A stretch of DNA of 64,000 bases, taken from Qipengyuania pelagi (lineage in GTDB: Bacteria > Pseudomonadota > Alphaproteobacteria > Sphingomonadales > Sphingomonadaceae). Position 1 is the first letter of the stretch; each line of letters begins with the position of its first letter. Both the position numbers and the translations under genes were made by a program. Positions 56,566 to 64,000 of this stretch are shown here, one piece after another. Location: assembly GCF_009827295.1 (NCBI RefSeq), contig NZ_WTYD01000001.1:62001-126000 (forward strand), written 5' to 3'. The notes under the pieces are model-generated. The model was given only the letters and a program-made list of their open reading frames with translations. It had not been told where the DNA came from and made no database searches.

Positions 56566-58683
56566 TCAGAAGTCGGCGGAGATCGAGGCCTTCACCGCGC
56601 GGGGTCCGCCTTGCAACAGGGCAGGGGAGAAGGCATCGAACGCGCTCGCCCAATAACGTTTATTGGCGACGTTATCGACCGAGAGGCGAAGCGTGACCGG
56701 CGTGTCAGCCGCCGCGAAGACGTAGCGCGCGCCGAGATCGAAGCGCGTCCAGCTGTCGAGCTTGAGCGTGTTGGCCTGATCGACGAATTGCTCCCCCGTC
56801 TGCACGACGCGGCCCGTCAGCGTGAGGCCGGGGACGAAGCCCAGATCCCATTCGACATTGGCGTTGGCGGTGTATTCGGGCACGCCCGGCACCGCGTTCC
56901 CGTTCACGAATTCGGTGTCGGTCAGCGCCGCGCCGCCGATCAGGCGAAGGCCGGGTGCGACCTCGCCATTGGCGGTGAATTCGATCCCCTCATGGCGCTG
57001 TTCGCCCAGATAGCCGAAGCTGCCATCGGCACGCACGCCTTCGCCCGGCCGATCGATGCGATAGGCGCCGAGCGTCAGCAACATCCCGCCGAGCCCCAGC
57101 TTCCCGCCGAATTCGTACTGGGTCGATTTGCGTGGGGGCAGCGACTGGCCGAGATTGGTGGTGGGGTTGTTGGGATCGACCGGCACGCTCGGCCCCTGCT
57201 GGAGCGCTTCGATCCGGTTGGCATAGAGCGACAGGCGCTCTGTCGGCTTGACCACGATCCCGGCGACGGGCGTGACGGCGTTCTCGTCATAGATGGCGCC
57301 GGGCGTGCCATCGTAATTGGTGTTTTCCTGGCGGATCGTCTGCAGGCGCATGCCGCCGGTCAGAAGCACGCGATCGCCGAACAGACCGATCGTGTCGCTG
57401 GCAAAAGCGCTCCACAAAGTGGTGCGCGCGGTTGGGTTCGGATCGGCGAGATCGCCGCCGACGAAGCCGGGGCCGATGGGTTCGGGCACCTGGGGCGTTG
57501 CAGAGAGATTGGTAGCGTATCCGGGCAGGAAATCGAAGGCCGTGCGGAACACCTGCCAATTGGCATTGCCGCCGAAATTGAATTCATGCGTGATCGTGCT
57601 GCCCAGCTTCACGCGCAGGCCCGCCTCGATTGCTTCGTTATTGGTTGTCGCAGGGACGAACAGGGCCGTTCCTCTTGCCGCGCCGCTTGTCGCGTCGTTG
57701 ACGGTGATGCCGCCATAGAGTCCCGCCTCGTCCCCATCGCGCGCGCCCGCGCGGGCATAGAGCAGCGCATTGTCGGCGATGTCGTATTCGAGGCTCAGCG
57801 TCCCGAACACGTCGCGCAATTCGCTATAGGTGAAGTCCTGCGCGTAATTGGCGTCCGCTTCAGGCACGGCGGGGATCGTGGCCGTCGCCACCGTCACCTT
57901 GGGGCGCAGCGCATCGACCCGGATTTCCTGGTAGGCGAGGTCGAGCACGGCGCGGAACGGCCCGCTATCGTAATCGAGCGCGGTGCCGATCACGGCGGTC
58001 CGGCGATCCTCGCGGTCGATCGCGGTTTCGCCGTCGCGATAGGCGCCGTTGACGCGCAGGCCCCATTCGCCATTCGCACCGAAACGGCGCGAGACGTCGA
58101 CTGCGCCGCCGAAGCGCGCGCTTTCTTCCGCGCTGGCGGTGGCCCGGACGAAGTCGCGGGTCTGCGCGCGCTTCAGGATCAGATTGACATTGCCGCCCAG
58201 GCCTGAGCCGCCCGGCGCGGCGCCGTTGAGGAACGCGCTGGCTCCGTTCAGGACCTGCACGCTGCCGAACAGTTCGGGCGCGACCAGTTGGCGCGGGCCG
58301 ATCCCGTAGAGACCGTTGACGCCCACATCGTCCCCGAACAGGCTGAAGCCGCGCACGATGAACTGTTCGGCGGCATTGCCGAAGCCGTAGGTCGTGCGGA
58401 TGGTCGGATCATTCTCCAGCACCGCGCCGAGGGTTTGCGGCTGCTGGTTGCGGATCAGGCTTTCGTCATAGGAGCGGATGGTGAAGGGCAGATCCTCGGC
58501 AGGCTTGTCGCCCAGCACGCCCGCGCTGCCGCCATTCACCACCTCGGTGGCGTTCTCGGCCTGCGCGGTGACGACGATTTCGGCGGATTGTTCGGAGGAT
58601 TGCGGGGTCGATTGCTGCGCATGCGTCGCAGTTGCAAGCGAGGCGATCAGGGCGAGCGAGGAGATGCGGTAGGCGGGGACCAT
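56566..58683 (-). CDS. TonB-dependent siderophore receptor
   Basis: 705 residues. A signal peptide (about 1-22, ending ATHAQQ) is followed by the TonB-box-like EIVVTAQ, a plug domain (EDLPFTIRSYDESLIRNQQPQTLGAVLENDPTIRTTYG, cited by SYDESLIR and VRGFSLFGDDVGVNGLYG) and a 22-strand barrel. It ends in Phe (ASISADF), as outer-membrane barrels do. The FhuA/FpvA-like plug suggests ferric siderophore uptake. It is the last gene of an operon with a PepSY protein and a small membrane protein, behind a Fur-like site. Confidence 0.93.
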   Translation of the reverse strand: MVPAYRISSLALIASLATATHAQQSTPQSSEQSAEIVVTAQAENATEVVNGGSAGVLGDKPAEDLPFTIRSYDESLIRNQQPQTLGAVLENDPTIRTTYGFGNAAEQFIVRGFSLFGDDVGVNGLYGIGPRQLVAPELFGSVQVLNGASAFLNGAAPGGSGLGGNVNLILKRAQTRDFVRATASAEESARFGGAVDVSRRFGANGEWGLRVNGAYRDGETAIDREDRRTAVIGTALDYDSGPFRAVLDLAYQEIRVDALRPKVTVATATIPAVPEADANYAQDFTYSELRDVFGTLSLEYDIADNALLYARAGARDGDEAGLYGGITVNDATSGAARGTALFVPATTNNEAIEAGLRVKLGSTITHEFNFGGNANWQVFRTAFDFLPGYATNLSATPQVPEPIGPGFVGGDLADPNPTARTTLWSAFASDTIGLFGDRVLLTGGMRLQTIRQENTNYDGTPGAIYDENAVTPVAGIVVKPTERLSLYANRIEALQQGPSVPVDPNNPTTNLGQSLPPRKSTQYEFGGKLGLGGMLLTLGAYRIDRPGEGVRADGSFGYLGEQRHEGIEFTANGEVAPGLRLIGGAALTDTEFVNGNAVPGVPEYTANANVEWDLGFVPGLTLTGRVVQTGEQFVDQANTLKLDSWTRFDLGARYVFAAADTPVTLRLSVDNVANKRYWASAFDAFSPALLQGGPRAVKASISADF

Positions 58684-58695
58684 CGGAGAGTCTTT

Positions 58696-58938
58696 CTAGT
58701 TGGAAGGCTGGGTGCGGCGGCGCAGGAGCGCCGCGATTATGACGAGCGGTGCGAGGCCCAGGAGGACCCAGCAGGCAAGATCGCGCAGGCCGTCGCCGGT
58801 CAGGCCGAGGACGAGGCCGAGAATGCTGGCGAAACCGATCAGGAGCGGCCAGACGAAGATTTCCAGATTGCTGCGGCGATGCGTGAGGCGGCGTGCGGCG
58901 TGCGCCTTTCGGCTGCGGTCGGGAGAGAAAGGCATCAT
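58696..58938 (-). CDS. Small two-helix membrane protein of the TonB receptor operon
   Basis: 80 residues. A basic N-terminus (MMPFSPDRSRKAHAARRLTHRR) precedes two helices (about 25-43 and 52-72). The ATG overlaps the PepSY stop (ATGA) and the gene ends 12 bp before the receptor start, so all three are one operon. Small proteins of this kind often sit between PepSY and receptor genes; their role is unknown. Confidence 0.75.
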   Translation of the reverse strand: MMPFSPDRSRKAHAARRLTHRRSNLEIFVWPLLIGFASILGLVLGLTGDGLRDLACWVLLGLAPLVIIAALLRRRTQPSN

Positions 58939-60092
58939 GCGCGCACTCTCCTGAAACCGCCGCTGGCGATTTCCTCGATCCGCCGCTCCAGCGCGCCCGG
59001 ACGGCGGCGCAGCCACAGCATCACGCCGGTCCACAGCACCCAGATCGTCGCGCAGGTCAGCAGCGCCCAGACGATCTTGAGCGGCAGCCCGCCGTAATCG
59101 CCGAAATGCAGCGGCTTCGACATCATCAGCGCCTGGTTGAGCGCGGGCATGGTGCGCGCATCGGTCAGTTCGCCGGTCTCGGCATCGACGAGCGCGGGCG
59201 TCAGCAGGTTCTGCGTCAGCGGGCGGTCGCCCTGGAAGAAGATCGCGTAATGATGCCCGCTCGACCAGTCGCCGCCGGGAAAGCCGATGAACTGGGGCGA
59301 TCGGCCGGGCAGGACGGCCTGCGCCGAGGCCATCGCGGTGTCGAGCGAGCCGTAGCGCGCGGGCGGCAACGGCGCTTCGCCTTCATAGGCCGCGGCCATC
59401 GCGGCGACCTCGCCATCGCGCCAGCTATCGGTCAGCGGATCGGCGAAGGCGTTGATCGCGCCGGTCAGGCCGATCACCGCCATCCAGGCGAGCGCGACCA
59501 CGCCGATCAGATTATGCTGGTCGAGCCGTTTTACACGTTCGCTGCGATCGGCGCGCACGGTCCCGAAAGCGAGGCGTCGCATGAAGGGCGCGTAAAGGAC
59601 CGTGCCCGAAACCAGCGCGACGACGAATAGCAGACCCATCGCGCCCAGCACCCACATGCCCGGCAATCCCAGGAACATGTCGGTGTGCAATTGCAACAGG
59701 AAATCCATCACCGGATTGGTCGGTGCGGGGCCAAGCGATGCGCCGGTCGCCCGGTCGAGGAAGAGGAGGCTCATATCCTCGCCCGCCGCATCGGGCGTCG
59801 GGCCGGTGGTTACGGTCAGAAGCGGCGAATCGGGGCTGAAAGCCATGAACAGCGGGACTTCGCCGGGCCGTTCGGCGAGCGCGGTGGCCAGCATCGCATC
59901 GAGCGGCAGGCCTCCTTCGGCGGACGGCGTCCCCGCAAGCGCCGACGAGGCTCCATCCTCCATCATTGCGTCGATCTCGTCATGGAAGATCAGCGGCAGG
60001 CCGGTGATGCAGAGCATCAGCAGGAACACGGTCGGAATCAGACCGCTCCATTTGTGAATCAGATACCAGGTCTTGATCGTCCCGCGCGTCAT
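58935..60092 (-). CDS. PepSY-associated TM-helix protein (iron-uptake operon)
   Basis: 385 residues with four helices. The first shows the family's WYLIHKWSGLIPTVFLLMLCITGLPLIFHDEID. LLQLHTDMFLGLPGMWVLGAMGLLFVVALVSG and RLDQHNLIGVVALAWMAVIGLTGAINAF follow, each with a His near the membrane edge that could bind haem or iron. This family is thought to reduce siderophore-bound iron at the inner membrane. A frame from a TTG at 60128 exists, but MTRGTIKTW is the family start. It is the first gene of the operon. Confidence 0.9.
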   Translation of the reverse strand: MTRGTIKTWYLIHKWSGLIPTVFLLMLCITGLPLIFHDEIDAMMEDGASSALAGTPSAEGGLPLDAMLATALAERPGEVPLFMAFSPDSPLLTVTTGPTPDAAGEDMSLLFLDRATGASLGPAPTNPVMDFLLQLHTDMFLGLPGMWVLGAMGLLFVVALVSGTVLYAPFMRRLAFGTVRADRSERVKRLDQHNLIGVVALAWMAVIGLTGAINAFADPLTDSWRDGEVAAMAAAYEGEAPLPPARYGSLDTAMASAQAVLPGRSPQFIGFPGGDWSSGHHYAIFFQGDRPLTQNLLTPALVDAETGELTDARTMPALNQALMMSKPLHFGDYGGLPLKIVWALLTCATIWVLWTGVMLWLRRRPGALERRIEEIASGGFRRVRA

Positions 60093-60128
60093 GACGGGGC
60101 GGCTAGCCGGGTGCGGTCGCTCCGTCAA

Positions 60129-60143
60129 TGAGAATAACTCTCA
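60129..60143 (-). promoter_or_regulatory. Fur-box-like 7-1-7 inverted repeat
   Basis: Reading leftward, TGAGAGT-T-ATTCTCA, a 7-1-7 repeat with one mismatch to perfect symmetry. It compares with the Fur form TGATAAT-N-ATTATCA. It lies 36 bp before the PepSY ATG, the expected place for iron repression of this operon. Confidence 0.65.
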
Positions 60144-60159
60144 ATAGCAAAATGCGCGA

Positions 60160-60696
60160 TCAGCGGGTGATCACGTCGCCCGACATCGGCGCAAGCTTCG
60201 ACAGGAAGCGATTCTGCGCCCGGAATCCGACGCCTTCTTCGCGCATCGCCCGTTGCAGGTTCTCGACCAGCGCATTCATGTCGCCGCGCGTCGTGCCCAT
60301 GCCGGAATGCGAATCCTTCATGTCGCGCCCGGTATAGGTGCAGCCGGCGTTGAGGATGTAGCAGAACTGTTCGAACAGCACCCGGCGCAGGCGGACCATG
60401 TCATGGCCTTCGAAGACTGCTGCGATGCGCGGATCGGCGGTGTTGAGCGCAATCAGGCGGTCGGTGATGCGACGGATGCCGTCCTGCCCGCCGAAGGCCT
60501 GCGCCATTCCGTCCCCGGAAAAGGGCGTGGCTCCGGCATTGGCGTTGCTCTGTTCGTAATCCTCGACCGGAAGTTCGCCGGTGACGGGATCGCGCTCGAC
60601 CTCCTCGACACCGAATTCGGCGTCCCAATCGACATTCTCGTCCGGCGCTTGCTGGAAGAGCAGGGCGAGGGCGATCGTGGCGGCATTTGAAAACAT
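60160..60696 (-). CDS. Group I truncated haemoglobin with N-terminal extension
   Basis: 178 residues; the globin starts near residue 65. It has the group I pattern FGGQDGIRRITDRLI, PRIAAVFEGHDMVRLRRVLFEQFCYILNAG and the proximal His in DMKDSHSGMG. The usual Tyr at B10 is not apparent; the position reads Leu or Ile. The extra N-terminus begins with a hydrophobic NAATIALALLFQQAP that may direct export, then an acidic linker. AGGA precedes the ATG. It follows the DUF3034 gene after 20 bp. Confidence 0.87.
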   Translation of the reverse strand: MFSNAATIALALLFQQAPDENVDWDAEFGVEEVERDPVTGELPVEDYEQSNANAGATPFSGDGMAQAFGGQDGIRRITDRLIALNTADPRIAAVFEGHDMVRLRRVLFEQFCYILNAGCTYTGRDMKDSHSGMGTTRGDMNALVENLQRAMREEGVGFRAQNRFLSKLAPMSGDVITR

Positions 60697-60716
60697 GGGA
60701 AAATCCTGGGATAAGG

Positions 60717-61799
60717 TCAGAAGGCCAGCTGGGCCTGGAGAAACGCGCCGCGCTGATCCTCGAACGTGGCAATCGAGCCGAGATCGGCATAGGCGGCGGT
60801 GAGCGTGAGGAAATCGGTCGGCGCGATGGCCGCGAACAGATCCATCCAATCGTCCTCGCCGAGGCCCAGATTGTCGGGCTTGGTGCGCACTTCCGCGCCC
60901 ACGACCGCGCGGCGCGACAGCTGATAGGCGAGCGAGCCTTCGAACTGGAGCGAATAATCTGGGTTCGCCGCGCTCCCGAAACCGAGCAGGCCGGTCTGGT
61001 TGGCCTTGGTCAGGCGCACGGTCCCGCCCACGAGAATACTTTGCGCGAGCAGCAGCTTGGTCGCCGACAGGGCGATATCGGTGCCGCTATCGTGCAGCGC
61101 GCCCACCGCGCGGACCACCGCGCTATCGCGATTTCGCTTGTGCTGGATCGACAGGCTGACCTGAGGCAGCAGCGGGTCGCCATAGACCGCATCGCCGAAC
61201 AGCCGCAATTTGGCGCCGAAGACGTCCTGATCGAAGGTGAAACCCTGGCCGAGGCCCAAGGCCGCGCCGACATCGCGCGTGTCGAAACGCTGGCGCGCAT
61301 AGGACAGTTCGACGCGATTGGCGTAGCTGACGCCCGCGCCGAAGCTCTGCCAGTCGAAATCGGGCAGGAGAACGGCGGTCGCATGGAGGCCGCCGCCGAA
61401 GCCGCGTTCCTGCATTCCGGCAAGGATCGCCCAATTCGCGATTCCTCCGCCGCTGGCGCCTTCGAGACTGGCGATCCCGTTGGTGAGCAACAGCTTACGC
61501 GAATAGCCGTCCCGGAAGGACGGGGTGACCATGGGCGCGCCCGCTGCGCTCGAACCCTGTTCTTCTTCGGAATCAGCAAATTGCGTAGAAATTGCGCGCT
61601 GTGCGGTTCCCGCCTGTGCCGTAGCGTCACCACCCGTCGAAGGCGCCGAAGCAGGCGCGATCGCGCTGTTCGAAACGCCGTCATACTCCGTGTGGAAAAG
61701 CGCCGTATCGTAGGCGATCTGCGCCTCGGCGGCATTCGCGGACGATGCGGCGGACAGAAAGGCGATCGCCGAAGCTGCGGTGAGGAAGCGCGAGGTCAT
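60717..61799 (-). CDS. DUF3034 family putative outer-membrane protein
   Basis: 360 residues, with GGGAGGGGG before the ATG. A signal peptide (1-23, ending SSANAA) leads to a Ser/Ala/Thr-rich linker (30-90), then the DUF3034 domain: YSRKLLLTNGIASLEGASGGGIANWAILAGM, FDWQSFGAGVSYANRVELSYARQRFDTR and alternating strands ending LQAQLAF. The strand pattern and terminal Phe fit an outer-membrane barrel. Function is unknown. It is divergent from a cupredoxin-like gene across 85 bp, an association I recall from other proteobacteria. Confidence 0.87.
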   Translation of the reverse strand: MTSRFLTAASAIAFLSAASSANAAEAQIAYDTALFHTEYDGVSNSAIAPASAPSTGGDATAQAGTAQRAISTQFADSEEEQGSSAAGAPMVTPSFRDGYSRKLLLTNGIASLEGASGGGIANWAILAGMQERGFGGGLHATAVLLPDFDWQSFGAGVSYANRVELSYARQRFDTRDVGAALGLGQGFTFDQDVFGAKLRLFGDAVYGDPLLPQVSLSIQHKRNRDSAVVRAVGALHDSGTDIALSATKLLLAQSILVGGTVRLTKANQTGLLGFGSAANPDYSLQFEGSLAYQLSRRAVVGAEVRTKPDNLGLGEDDWMDLFAAIAPTDFLTLTAAYADLGSIATFEDQRGAFLQAQLAF

Positions 61800-61884
61800 G
61801 GCAGCCCCCTCCCACACAATGGTCAATATTCTTCTAATCCTCGCGGCAGAGAAATTTAAGGAATGTCGTATTATCGCGTGGATC

Positions 61885-62496
61885 ATGATCCGAACGATTT
61901 CCCTGCTCTGCCTCCTCATCGTCATTCCCCTGACCGCCGCCTGGGCCGCCGCGAGCGTGCCGGTGCGGGTTCAGGTGGTCGATGCCAAGGGCGTGCCGGT
62001 GCGCGATGCAGTGGTGGAAATCGACGCGGCAGGGTCCGAAAGCGGCCGCATCACCTTCCCCTGGCGGATGGCGATGGCGCAGCGCAACGAACAATTCGTG
62101 CCCGGTACGCTGGTGGTCGCGCGGGGCAGCACGGTGGCGTTTCCCAATCTCGATAAGGTGCGCCATTCGGTCTACAGCTTCTCCAAGCCCGCGCGGTTCG
62201 AGATCGACCTGTTCGGGCGCGACCAGACCCGGACCCAGAATTTCCCGATCGCGGGCGCGGTGGCGCTGGGCTGCAACATCCATGACGACATGCGGGGCTA
62301 TATCCGCGTCGTCGACACGCCTTATGCGGGCAAGACCGATCATAACGGGATGCTGTCGCTCGATGCGGTTCCGAGCGGTTCGGCGGTCATCACGGTCTGG
62401 CACCCGCGCCTGCGGGCTCCGGGCAATGAGATGCGCCGCACCGTTACGATTTCGGGCGGTTCGAACAGGCACCGGCTCGCGGTCAATTTGCGATGA
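61885..62496 (+). CDS. Cupredoxin-like protein, 'methylamine utilization protein' family
   Basis: 203 residues with a signal peptide (about 1-25, LLCLLIVIPLTAAWA). The domain has a type 1 copper-like ligand set: His in KVRHSVYSFS, then Cys, His and Met in LGCNIHDDMRGYI. Similar proteins are annotated MauL-like, yet no methylamine dehydrogenase genes are here, so that name should not be read as function. A periplasmic redox role is inferred. Its stop overlaps the GGDEF gene start (ATGA). Confidence 0.87.
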   Translation: MIRTISLLCLLIVIPLTAAWAAASVPVRVQVVDAKGVPVRDAVVEIDAAGSESGRITFPWRMAMAQRNEQFVPGTLVVARGSTVAFPNLDKVRHSVYSFSKPARFEIDLFGRDQTRTQNFPIAGAVALGCNIHDDMRGYIRVVDTPYAGKTDHNGMLSLDAVPSGSAVITVWHPRLRAPGNEMRRTVTISGGSNRHRLAVNLR

Positions 62497-64000
62497 AAGG
62501 CATGTTTCTCGACCGGCTCCCGAGCTTGCGTTTCGGGACCCTGCGCCTGCGGATCGCGGTCCTGTTCACGATCCTGTTCGCCTTGGTCATGTCGGTCGTC
62601 ATGATCCTCGTCAGCCAGAGCATCGAACGGTTCGGCGAACGGGCCGCATCCGGCGATCTCGCGGCGAACGCCAAGGTCGTCGACGAAATCCTCGACCTGC
62701 GCGCGCAGCAGATGCGCGCCTCGGCGGAGGTCCTGTCGCGCGATTTCGGTTTTCGCGAAGCGGTCGCCACCGGCGATAGCGCGACAATCGCGAGCGCGCT
62801 GCGATCGCTTCGGGCGCGCGCCAAGAGCGGATCGGCTTTCGTGGTCGGTCTCGACGGGTCGATGGTGGATGATGGCAGCGGGCGCCATCCCCCGGTGGAT
62901 ACGATCTGGGGGCCGCTCGATGACGGTAACCAGAAGGGCCTGATGCGCTATGGTGACGAATTCGCGCTCGCCGCGTCATCGCCGATCGAAGTGCCCGATC
63001 TCGTGGGCTGGCTGGTGGTGACGCAACCGCTCGGCGCCAGGGAGATGGACCGCCTTGCGAAGCTGGGCGCGGTCGACATGCAGGCGCGCGTCGCGTCGCA
63101 ATCCGACCTGCCCGACTGGGCCGCGAAAAGCGCGGATGGCCAAATCGTCGAAGCGCCGGGGCAGGACGACGGCCTCTATCACGTCTCGCGCCTGCCCGCC
63201 TTGCAGGACGGGATCGAGCCGCGCCTCGTGCTCCAGCATTCGCTTACCGAAGCCTTGGCGCAATATGCCTCGCTGCGCTATCTGCTCGCCGCCGTCATCG
63301 CCGCCGGACTGGCGCTCGTCATCGCGCTCGGCTTCCGTATCGCCGGCAGCATCACGCGGCCGCTCAATCGCCTCGATATCGCAGTGCGCAAATTCGCGCG
63401 CGGGGAGGATGCGACGCTCGCGGTCGAGGGCGAGGACGAGATCGGCCGCCTCGCAACCAATTTCAACGGCATGGTCCAGGCGATCGCCGAGCGCGAGCGC
63501 GAGATCATCCATGTCGGCCTGCATGACGGGCTGACGGGGCTGCCCAACCGCAAGCTGTTCGTCCAGCAGCTGGACGAGGCGCTGTCGCTGCGGAGGGACG
63601 ACGATCAAATCCTGGTCGCCTATGTCGACCTCGACGATTTCAAGGTCGTCAACGACACGATGGGCCATCCGGCGGGCGATGCGCTGCTGCGCGAAACCGC
63701 CGTTCACCTGCGCAAGCACCTGCCCCAGGCGAAGGTCGCGCGGTTCGGCGGGGACGAATTCGCGGTGCTGGTCAAGGGCATCGATCCCGACCAAAATCTC
63801 ACCGCGCTCGCCGACGAGATCCAGGCCTGTTTCGAACGTCCGGTCGATCTGGGCGGCCATCAGGCGGTCAGTTCCGCCAGCATCGGCATCGCCGTCGCGC
63901 CGGGTGACGGGGCGGACGGCATCACCTTGATGAAGCACGCCGACCTCGCGCTCTATCGCGCCAAGAGGGACGGCAAGGCCAACCACCATTTCTTCGAACC
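62493..64000 (+). CDS. Membrane sensor with HAMP and GGDEF domains (3' end outside window)
   Basis: At least 502 residues. Helix 1 is at about 20-42, a periplasmic sensor spans 45-258, helix 2 is at 262-284, HAMP at 281-335, and a GGDEF domain from about 340 with HDGLTGLPNRKLF, VDLDDFKVVNDTMGH and RFGGDEFAVL (419-423). The active-site GGDEF is intact, so cyclic-di-GMP synthesis is possible. No RxxD inhibitory site precedes it. An EAL domain may follow beyond the window. It is coupled by ATGA to the cupredoxin-like gene. Confidence 0.92.
   Translation, partial: MKGMFLDRLPSLRFGTLRLRIAVLFTILFALVMSVVMILVSQSIERFGERAASGDLAANAKVVDEILDLRAQQMRASAEVLSRDFGFREAVATGDSATIASALRSLRARAKSGSAFVVGLDGSMVDDGSGRHPPVDTIWGPLDDGNQKGLMRYGDEFALAASSPIEVPDLVGWLVVTQPLGAREMDRLAKLGAVDMQARVASQSDLPDWAAKSADGQIVEAPGQDDGLYHVSRLPALQDGIEPRLVLQHSLTEALAQYASLRYLLAAVIAAGLALVIALGFRIAGSITRPLNRLDIAVRKFARGEDATLAVEGEDEIGRLATNFNGMVQAIAEREREIIHVGLHDGLTGLPNRKLFVQQLDEALSLRRDDDQILVAYVDLDDFKVVNDTMGHPAGDALLRETAVHLRKHLPQAKVARFGGDEFAVLVKGIDPDQNLTALADEIQACFERPVDLGGHQAVSSASIGIAVAPGDGADGITLMKHADLALYRAKRDGKANHHFFE

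Noticed and set aside
54298..58206. A 1302-codon open frame on the + strand across the prolyl oligopeptidase and TonB receptor genes
   Set aside because: Antisense to two firm genes in the codon register where GC-rich third positions suppress stops. The translation is rich in Arg, Ala, Gly and Asp, with no domain.
61885..62496. Methylamine utilisation gene
   Set aside because: The family label is inherited; no mau genes for dehydrogenase or amicyanin are near, so only a cupredoxin-like call is supported.

Overview
The window is a dense, GC-rich piece of a bacterial chromosome. It has about 60 protein genes, one tRNA, and no phage, insertion sequence or CRISPR. It looks like an alphaproteobacterium of the Sphingomonadales, most likely Erythrobacteraceae. 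The grounds are the gene order (dnaA, rpsT, mutM, ubiE, ubiB, coaBC, dut; and secB, Tim44-like, mltA, Smr), the DnaA and catalase sequence types, and the TonB receptor style. The family is inferred from remembered protein character, not from a search.

Layout. 1-2114: end of a Sir2 deacylase gene, then a leftward DUF983 / MoeB-like / DedA operon with 4-bp overlaps. 2197-4414: dnaA and rpsT. 4571-11475: mutM, then ubiE-ubiB-membrane protein, a DUF4345-like gene, coaBC-dut. 11472-14000: a membrane protein, a membrane-tethered winged-helix regulator and a DUF4136 lipoprotein. 14175-20169: trpS-murJ, secB, Tim44-like, mltA, Smr. 20296-22053: an orphan chemoreceptor. 22114-28822: a peroxide-defence block (catalase, KatG, AhpF, AhpC) with two long palindromic repeats around ahpF. 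29066-31222: HhH lipoprotein, msrQ, aroC. 31341-34939: two small unknowns, then ruvA, a secreted DsrE-family protein, a ParD/ParE toxin-antitoxin pair and ruvB, closely packed. 35161-36363: a Ser/Thr-Gln/Asn repeat protein with a PEP-CTERM-like tail. 36505-40210: acnA and an EamA permease. 40411-43290: two L,D-transpeptidases and a retropepsin-like protease. 43336-49095: ispG, a membrane protein, a ZntB-like transporter, a CmpX-like channel and an isoaspartyl peptidase. 49102-54116: class A beta-lactamase-pheA, cytochrome c, rlmE-ppx/gppA, tRNA-Gln. 54244-64000: prolyl oligopeptidase, a TonB receptor operon with a Fur-like site, then a divergent locus of truncated haemoglobin plus DUF3034 protein against a cupredoxin-like protein plus a GGDEF membrane protein cut by the window edge.

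How the genes work together. Most of the window is housekeeping: replication start, base-excision and junction repair, ubiquinone, CoA, isoprenoid, aromatic amino acid and cell-wall metabolism. The less ordinary parts are the toxin-antitoxin pair inside the ruvAB interval, the repeat protein with a sorting-like tail, the tethered regulator, the peroxide block with its palindromes, and the haemoglobin/cupredoxin/c-di-GMP locus next to an iron-uptake operon. Starts were chosen from family length, overlaps and visible ribosome-binding sites, so several could shift by a few codons.
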